Positions 53,304-57,846 of a stretch of 57,846 nt of DNA are shown here, piece by piece. The stretch is from Pseudomonadota bacterium (GTDB taxonomy: Bacteria; Pseudomonadota; Gammaproteobacteria; Burkholderiales; Burkholderiaceae_C), in contig JAKAXL010000017.1 of the NCBI GenBank assembly GCA_021816585.1, positions 1 to 57,846 of the forward strand, in the 5' to 3' direction. The notes beneath the pieces are model-generated. The model saw only the letters and a list, made by a program, of their open reading frames with translations, was not told where the DNA came from and made no database searches. The first letter of the stretch is position 1, and every line of letters starts with the position of its first letter. The translations under genes and the position numbers were made by a program.

Positions 53304-53849
53304 ATGCCGCTGGCCGTCGTCGCGAGCCGTGCACTGCAAGGCCTGCACGCGGCCGCGGTGCAGGTCGAGGTGCACGTGTCGGGCGGGCTGCCCGCCTTTT
53401 GCATCGTCGGCCTTCCGGAAGCCGAGGTGCGCGAGGCCCGCGAACGCGTTCGCAGCGCGCTGCTGAACAGCTCGCGGCCCTTTCCGTCGTCGCGCAGGAT
53501 CGTCGTCAACCTGGCCCCGGCCGACCTGCCGAAGGAATCGGGCCGCTTCGACCTGCCGATCGCGCTCGGGCTGCTGGCCGCGCAACGCGCCTTCGACCCC
53601 GCACGACTGCAGGCGCACGAGTTCGCCGGCGAACTTTCGCTGTCCGGCGAGCTGCGGCCGGTGCGCGGCGCGCTGCCGATGCTGTGCGGGAAGCGCGAAG
53701 CCGGTACCCGCGTGCTGCTGCCGCTGGCCAGCGCACGCGAGGCCGCGCTGGCCGATTCCGACGCAGTGCTGGGCGCGCGTCACCTCAGCGACGTCGCCGC
53801 CTACCTGTGCGGCGGGCTCGGGCCCGACGCGTGCGAGGTGCGCCCCTAG
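53304..53849 (+). pseudogene. comM: comM, 5' fragment (ends at IS630 insertion)
   Basis: 181 codons encode the N-terminal ChlI/Lon-like domain of ComM (VHVSGGLPAFCIVGLPEAEVREARERVRSAL, NLAPADLPKESGRFDLPIALGLLAA), against about 500 residues for a whole protein. ComM is an AAA+ helicase that helps branch migration during natural transformation. The frame ends ...CEVRP then TAG, where family alignment expects a Gln (V-x-G-Q). The TA of this TAG is also the target duplication of the inserted element. The Walker A part lies beyond the element at 55290 onward. Confidence 0.9.
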
Positions 53850-53871
53850 TGTGGTGAGTTGGAAGTTCGTT

Positions 53872-54117
53872 TCATGATTGCTTGCGGGACCGTGAGCGCT
53901 CGAAGTAGTGCCTGAAGAGGCGCTCGGATTCGCGCAGTCCCTCCTCGGTCAGCACCAACGATTTGGTCTTGTTGACCGGATCGGCGATGAGTCCTCGCGC
54001 ATGCAGGCGGCCAAGCGCATCCCAGTCATGGCCCTTCCAGGCCCGGTTTCCGTCATGCAGCGTGAGGTGCAGAAGGGCGAGCACGGCCTCGTCGATGGCG
54101 TCGGTGTCGATATCCAT
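53872..54117 (-). CDS. DUF6429-type passenger protein of the IS630 element
   Basis: 81 residues (MDIDTDAIDEAVLALLHLTL, AWKGHDWDALGRLHARGLI, SLVLTEEGLRESERLFRHYF). It starts 4 bases after the transposase stop and lies wholly within the inverted repeats, so it travels with the element. Similar small proteins are repeatedly found beside IS630 transposases. Its role in transposition is unknown. The C-terminus is basic. Confidence 0.75.
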   Translation of the reverse strand: MDIDTDAIDEAVLALLHLTLHDGNRAWKGHDWDALGRLHARGLIADPVNKTKSLVLTEEGLRESERLFRHYFERSRSRKQS

Positions 54118-54121
54118 GGCC

Positions 54122-55207
54122 TCAGGACTCCACAGGCTGAACACGGTTGCAGAAGCGCTCGATGCTGGCAAGGATCGCGTCGGCGGACTTGGACCAGACG
54201 AAGGGCCTGGGCGCGGCGTTGTGGACATCCAGGTACTCGCCGATGGCCTGTTCGAGTTGCAGCGTCGAGCGATGGGTGGAGCGGCGGATGCAGCGCTCGG
54301 TCAGTGTGGCAAACCAGCGCTCGACCTGGTTGATCCAGGACGCGGAGGTGGGCGTGAAGTGCACCTGAAAGCGCGGCCTGGCCGCCAGCCAGCGCCGGAT
54401 GGTCGGCGTCTTGTGCGTGCCGTAGTTGTCCATCACCAGATGAATGTCGAGTTCGGCTGGGACATTGGCCTCGATCGTGCGCAGGAACTTCAGAAACTCA
54501 CTGCTGCGATGGCGACGATGAGTCTCTCCGATGACCCGGCCGGTGGCTACGTCCAACGCCGCGAACAGCGTGGTCGTGCCGTGCCGGACATAGTCGTGGG
54601 TGCGCCGCTCGGGCATCCCAGGCGCCAACGGCAGCATCGGCTGGGTTCGATCCAGCGCCTGGATCTGGCTCTTCTCGTCCACGCACAGCACCATGGCCCT
54701 GCGCGGTGCGTCCAGGTACAGGCCGACGATGTCGCGCACCTTGTCGACGAACATCGGATCCGTCGACAGCTTGAAAGTCTCCTGGCGATGGGGCTGCAAG
54801 CCGAAGGCACGCCAGATGCGCGAAATCGCCGTCTGCGACATGCCCATCGCATGGGCCATCGTGCGCGTGCTCCAGTGCGTGGCCCCGCTGGGCACGCTCT
54901 CCAGCGTCCGCACGATCACCGCGTCCACTCGCGCATCATCGATGCTCCGCGGTGCCCCCGAGCGCGGCGCGTCCAGCAGCCCTTCCACGCGTTGCGCCAC
55001 AAAACGACCGCGCCATTTGCACACGGTCTGCTCGCTGACGCGCTGACGCGCGGCGACCACCCGACTGTCCTCGCCTTGCGCGCACGCCAGCACGATGCGC
55101 GCCCGCAAGGCCAGCGCCTGCGCCGTCTTGCGCCGCAGGGTCAGCGCCACGAGTTCCTTGCGTTCCGCCTCGGTCAACACCAAGGGCGCCTTCGGTCTTC
55201 CGCTCAT
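54122..55207 (-). CDS. IS630-family transposase
   Basis: 361 residues, apparently intact. An N-terminal helix-turn-helix region ([29 protein letters not shown]) precedes the DDE domain. The catalytic acids are in [24 protein letters not shown] and [16 protein letters not shown]. The C-terminus is [17 protein letters not shown]. No frameshift is needed, unlike some IS630 members. Confidence 0.92.
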   Translation of the reverse strand: MSGRPKAPLVLTEAERKELVALTLRRKTAQALALRARIVLACAQGEDSRVVAARQRVSEQTVCKWRGRFVAQRVEGLLDAPRSGAPRSIDDARVDAVIVRTLESVPSGATHWSTRTMAHAMGMSQTAISRIWRAFGLQPHRQETFKLSTDPMFVDKVRDIVGLYLDAPRRAMVLCVDEKSQIQALDRTQPMLPLAPGMPERRTHDYVRHGTTTLFAALDVATGRVIGETHRRHRSSEFLKFLRTIEANVPAELDIHLVMDNYGTHKTPTIRRWLAARPRFQVHFTPTSASWINQVERWFATLTERCIRRSTHRSTLQLEQAIGEYLDVHNAAPRPFVWSKSADAILASIERFCNRVQPVES

Positions 55208-55289
55208 CTCAGCCTCACCGTGTGATCACCATACACGATGGACTCCAAAAAGCGAAAATAGTTCAATGAATTTCTGACTCACGACCGTA

Positions 55290-55388
55290 GGCCGAGGCAC
55301 GGCACGCACTGGAAGTCTCGCCGGCTCGCACCTCCTGTTGCTGGTGGGCGCTCCGGGAAGCGGCAAGACCATGCTGGCAGACCGCCTG
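55290..55388 (+). pseudogene. comM: comM, internal fragment with Walker A
   Basis: Directly after the element, AEARHALEV continues the ComM alignment in the frame of the 5' fragment. Then the frame changes and gives AGSHLLLLVGAPGSGKTMLADRL, the ComM Walker A region. A net loss of bases after GAAGTC causes the shift. Similarity stops after ADRL; the C-terminal two thirds of comM is not in the window. Confidence 0.82.
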
Positions 55389-55485
55389 CACCAGACTCTT
55401 GGCGTTCTTCGCCTCTTCCTCGTCCCTGAAATGCTTCATGCCTTCGGCGTCAATGCGCATCCCGCGACTGCTGGGCAGTGAACCG
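55389..55485. other. Unassigned segment between comM remnant and first repeat
   Basis: About 97 bases that match neither ComM nor the IS3 elements by eye. On the minus strand it reads RIDAEGMKHFRDEEEAKNAKSLVQ without a stop, possibly a leftover of another gene or element, but I recognise no family. Confidence 0.4.
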
Positions 55486-55574
55486 GGTTGCTGCGGTCAA
55501 AGGCGTCCCAAGTTGGGACACGTGTTCAGGTGTTCCAACTTGGGACACTACAAATGCGGGAATCGAAGACCTGG
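55486..55574. repeat. 89-bp direct repeat, left copy
   Basis: 87 of 89 bases match the copy at 57169-57257. It begins GGTTGCTGCGGTCAAAGG and ends near GAATCGAAGAC. Inside are two 17-base arms, GTCCCAAGTTGGGACAC and its complement, 8 bases apart, with one mismatch in this copy. The right end interrupts an IS3 orfA after codons for AFFAQ. Confidence 0.9.
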
Positions 55575-55864
55575 GCGAAAAACGCGCTGGCCAGCTTCAG
55601 GATCTCATTGGCCTTGCGCAACTCCTTGACCTCGCGCTCGAGCTCCTTGACCCGCTGCATCTCCGACGTCGTCGGTCCCTGCCGCTGGCCGGTGTCACGT
55701 TCGTGCTGGTGCACCCAGTTGGACAAGGTCTGCGCCGTGCAGCCGATCTTGGCCGCGATGGATTCGATCGTCGCCCACTGCGACGGGTACTCGCCGCGGG
55801 CCTCGGCAACCATGCGCACGGCGCGCTCGCGAACCTCGGGGCTGAACTTCGGTGACTTCTTCAT
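55526..55864 (-). pseudogene. IS3 orfA, 3' end replaced
   Basis: Helix-turn-helix protein of IS3 transposases ([22 protein letters not shown]) with the leucine-zipper region [16 protein letters not shown]. The last 14 codons ([14 protein letters not shown]) come from the 89-bp repeat, so the product is chimeric and its partner orfB is absent. Confidence 0.78.
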
Positions 55865-55914
55865 GGCTCCATCTTCTCAAAAGTTGGAGCCTCCACCAAA
55901 CCCGGGGCGGTTCA
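55571..55914 (-). mobile_element. Truncated IS3-family element (orfA only)
   Basis: The minus strand opens at 55914 with TGAACCGCCCCGGG, a usual IS3-type terminus. The orfA frame starts at 55864 and reads [18 protein letters not shown] to [12 protein letters not shown], then turns into repeat sequence; the frame closes at 55526. The normal orfA end and the whole of orfB are missing, so the element cannot move by itself. Confidence 0.82.
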
Positions 55915-55959
55915 GATCCCTTGCTGAGTGGTTGAATACAGGCAAGGAGAACGGAAGTG

Positions 55960-56250
55960 ATGAAGGCAACGAGGGCGCGCTACACGCTGGAGTTCAAGCT
56001 GGAAGCGGTCAGGCTGGTCAAGGCTGGGCAGAGCATGGCGGCGACGGCGAAGATTCTGGGCATTGCGGAGCAGACGCTGCACAACTGGATCCGTGCGGAT
56101 CGAGATGGTCGGCTGGCTGGCGCTGGAAGCAAGCCTGTGAGCCCGGAGCAGATGGAGATCGCACGGCTGCGTGCTGAGCTTGCGCGCGTGAAGATGGAGC
56201 GCGACATTCTGAGAAAAGCGACGGCGTACTTCGCGAAGGAGCGGGGGTGA
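55960..56250 (+). CDS. IS3 transposase OrfA
   Basis: 96 residues. Helix-turn-helix TLEFKLEAVRLVKAGQSMAATAKILGIAEQTLHNWIRAD, then a zipper-like segment EIARLRAELARVKMERDILRKATAYFAKE. AAGGAG lies upstream of the ATG at 55960. The stop overlaps the OrfB GTG (GTGA). OrfB is in the -1 frame, so frameshifting to an OrfAB fusion is also possible. Confidence 0.88.
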   Translation: MKATRARYTLEFKLEAVRLVKAGQSMAATAKILGIAEQTLHNWIRADRDGRLAGAGSKPVSPEQMEIARLRAELARVKMERDILRKATAYFAKERG

Positions 56251-57128
56251 AGTACGCCTGGATCGAGCGCAACCGCAAGCGCTGGCCCGTGTCGGTGGCG
56301 TGCGCAGTTCTGGGGGTGAGCCCCAGCGGGTACCACGACCACCGTGTGCGCCAAGCGTGGCCGCGCCGCGGCATCAGCAATGATGCTCTGCTGGTTCATA
56401 TCCGAGCGATCCATGCCGAAACGCGCGGCGAGTATGGCTGGCCGCGGATCTGGAAGGAGTTGCTGGCACGCGGCATTCGGGTGGGCAAGGAGCGCGTTCG
56501 CAAGCTCATGAGTCTGCACGGCATCCGCGCCCGTGGCAAACGCAAGTTCAAGGCCACGACCGACAGCAACCACAAGCTGCCAGTGGCGCCGAACCTGTTG
56601 GATCGGCAGCTCAAGCCGACCACGCCGAACGCCGTGTGGACGAGCGACATCACGTATGTGGCCACCGACGAGGGCTGGCTGTACCTGGCGGTGATCATCG
56701 ACCTGTTCAGCCGCCAGGTCGTGGGCTGGTCGATGCAGTCGCACATGAGGCGCGAGCTGGTGATCGACGCGTTGCACATGGCCTGGTTCCGTCGGCATCC
56801 GCCGCCGGGGCTGATCTGCCACAGCGACCGCGGTAGCCAATACTGCAGTGCCGATTTCCAGAAGGCGCTGACCGGCTACGGCATGCGCAGCTCGATGAGC
56901 CGCAAGGGCAATTGCTGGGACAATGCGCCCACGGAAAGCCTGTGGGGCTCGCTCAAGGTGGGCAGGCTGCACGCCAAGCGCTTCAAGACCCGGCGTGACG
57001 CCATGGACGAGATCGTCGACTGGCTGACGTTCTACAACCACCGGCGGCTTCATTCGTCGTTGGGCTACGTCAGCCCGATGCAATTCGAACGGGCTTGGTT
57101 TGCCGCCCAGAACAGGCAGGCTGCGTAA
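56247..57128 (+). CDS. IS3 transposase OrfB (DDE integrase)
   Basis: 293 residues. N-terminal HTH_21-like part (IRAIHAETRGEYGWPRIWKELL), then the rve integrase core with catalytic acids in VWTSDITYVA, CHSDRGSQYCS and NAPTESLWGSLK. The C-terminus WLTFYNHRRLHSSLGYVSPMQFE is typical. No internal stop or frameshift, so it is probably functional. Confidence 0.92.
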   Translation: MKYAWIERNRKRWPVSVACAVLGVSPSGYHDHRVRQAWPRRGISNDALLVHIRAIHAETRGEYGWPRIWKELLARGIRVGKERVRKLMSLHGIRARGKRKFKATTDSNHKLPVAPNLLDRQLKPTTPNAVWTSDITYVATDEGWLYLAVIIDLFSRQVVGWSMQSHMRRELVIDALHMAWFRRHPPPGLICHSDRGSQYCSADFQKALTGYGMRSSMSRKGNCWDNAPTESLWGSLKVGRLHAKRFKTRRDAMDEIVDWLTFYNHRRLHSSLGYVSPMQFERAWFAAQNRQAA

Positions 57129-57168
57129 CGGTCTCAGCTATGGGATCCGGAACTCGCGGGCAAGGTCA

Positions 57169-57257
57169 GGTTGCTGCGGTCAAAGGCGTCCCAAGTTGGG
57201 ACACGTGTTCAGGTGTCCCAACTTGGGACACTACAAATGCGGGAATCGAAGACTTGG
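57169..57257. repeat. 89-bp direct repeat, right copy
   Basis: Near-identical to the left copy. Here the two internal 17-base arms (GTCCCAAGTTGGGACAC and its reverse complement) pair perfectly. It begins about 20 bases after the right end of the intact IS3 element. Confidence 0.9.
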
Positions 57258-57846
57258 TTGAGCCTACCTCGTAGCAGATGAATCCTCGACTACAGGTTTG
57301 GTGGAGTGTCTGTCGCCTGAACGCAACAGTGCTATTGAAGGCCAGTCGAGGGGGCTTCAAAGCGTTGGCTTTGGCGTTTATGCGGTGGACTGCACGCGGA
57401 CCTTCGGCTGGCCGAAAGTCCGAGCGTCGCAATGGGGCGAAGCGCGTGGAGCCGTGTATTTCCTGGCTTTGCAGGGATTCTCAGCTCGCCAGCGAAGGTG
57501 ACTTCGAATCGCAACGTTTGCGGGCGACGTGCGGCGACTGTTTCGTAAGTGATAGAACTACGAAACACTCAAGGTCCTCGAGCCGATGCAGACTTCCAGA
57601 AGTCCTTCATTCACACCTTGTGTGATTTGCTCCATCCTGGCCACAATGGAGTCCACAGAGTCCCCGCGCCACACCTGTTAGCCCCCTCGTCGCCTCCGCT
57701 ATGACTTTCGACCTGCTCGTCACCATGCGCTCCAGCAACAAGACCTGGACTCGCTACGTCCGTGTGATCGGACGGCGGGGCACGTGCGTGCGCTGGAGGA
57801 CGTTGAGCTGAGTCGACACCTCTCCTTCCCACCCACGAAGCCCCGC
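57258..57846. other. Right-end region with no recognised gene
   Basis: About 590 bases, visibly lower in GC than the rest. Short open frames exist on both strands (for example 57278-57625 plus, 57332-57568 minus), but they lack ribosome sites, overlap each other and have no recognisable family. An 8-bp inverted repeat, GTTTCGTA/TACGAAAC, lies at 57540-57566. A possible 36-codon frame starts at 57701 (MTFDLLVTMRSSNK). I see no convincing gene. Confidence 0.5.

Larger units (their letters stand above)
53847..55289 (-). mobile_element. IS630-family element inserted in comM
   Basis: Ends are defined by a TA duplication (53847-53848 and 55288-55289) and imperfect terminal inverted repeats matching about 20 of 30 positions, beginning TAGTGTGGTGAG on the left and TACGGTCGTGAG (reverse complement) on the right. 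It contains a 361-residue transposase and an 81-residue passenger gene, both on the minus strand. The TA target is characteristic of the family. Confidence 0.88.
55915..57147 (+). mobile_element. IS3-family element, apparently complete
   Basis: Left GATCCCTTGCTGAG and right CTCAGCTATGGGATC form terminal inverted repeats with small differences. About 1.23 kb with two overlapping frames, as expected for IS3. The left end abuts the terminus of the truncated IS3 element with no spare base. The precise outer bases are uncertain, and I found no flanking duplication. Confidence 0.75.

Noticed and set aside
57278-57625. 115-codon plus-strand frame near the right edge
   Set aside because: No ribosome site, no recognisable family, and a competing frame on the other strand.
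57300-57690. Possible integron attC sites
   Set aside because: Some GTT/AAC-flanked segments look suggestive, but none has both R'' and R' core sites with the right consensus and pairing.

Overview
The window looks like chromosomal DNA of a high-GC (by eye about 70%) betaproteobacterium, most probably in the order Burkholderiales. The evidence is the gene order exbD-leuS-lptE-holA, a metX-metW pair with an ATGA overlap, TIGR02049-type gshA next to gshB, glnE-tal-rsmE, ubiK next to comM, and a Calvin-cycle cbb cluster with a divergent CbbR. This suggests a facultative autotroph, but no RubisCO gene is present here. No rRNA, tRNA or CRISPR array was recognised.

Layout. 1-1666 (minus strand): three small secreted or lipid-anchored Pro/Gly-rich envelope proteins, the last running off the left edge. 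1967-4764: a YncE-like beta-propeller, a membrane fatty-acid-hydroxylase-type enzyme and GTP cyclohydrolase I (folE). 4801-6527 (minus): metX-metW for methionine synthesis. 6621-12399: a LOG-family protein, ExbD/TolR-like, leuS, lptE, holA. 12475-14501: an AbiE-like type IV toxin-antitoxin pair with two copies of a palindromic operator. 14552-23732 (minus): the cbb cluster, transcribed cbbF-cbbP-cbbT-cbbZ-cbbG-cbbK-cbbA-cbbY, with cbbR divergent at 24103. 25082-29542 (minus): rsmE, tal, glnE. 29755-36526: a giant YhdP/AsmA-like protein, a Nit-type amidohydrolase, an OmpA-like lipoprotein (minus) and a ferritin-like diiron protein. 36492-40884 (minus): a fused double permease, its ATPase and a diacylglycerol-type glycosyltransferase. 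41149-44712: CDF transporter, PEBP, small membrane protein, GDPD and MTA/SAH nucleosidase. 44706-49346: RlmL-type methyltransferase (minus), a PhnD-like binding protein (plus), then gshA-gshB (minus). 49631-52526 (minus): porin-glnK-amtB behind a candidate sigma-54/NtrC promoter. 52862-53249: ubiK.

From 53304 to the right edge the chromosome is disrupted. comM is broken by an IS630-family element that carries a DUF6429 passenger gene, and the remaining comM sequence shows a nonsense codon and a frameshift. Next come a truncated IS3 element, an abutting intact-looking IS3 element, and two 89-bp direct repeats, each with an internal 17-bp inverted repeat, bracketing the IS3 sequences. The last ~590 bases are lower in GC and contain nothing I can name.

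Functionally, the cbb genes together with tal cover regeneration of ribulose-1,5-bisphosphate, lower glycolysis/gluconeogenesis and removal of inhibitory sugar phosphates (cbbZ, cbbY). The nitrogen block (glnK, amtB, porin, and glnE elsewhere in the window) handles ammonium sensing and uptake. The most notable features are the multiply inactivated comM, the AbiE-like module with duplicated operators, the RubisCO-less cbb cluster with overlapping divergent promoters, and the porin placed under probable nitrogen control.
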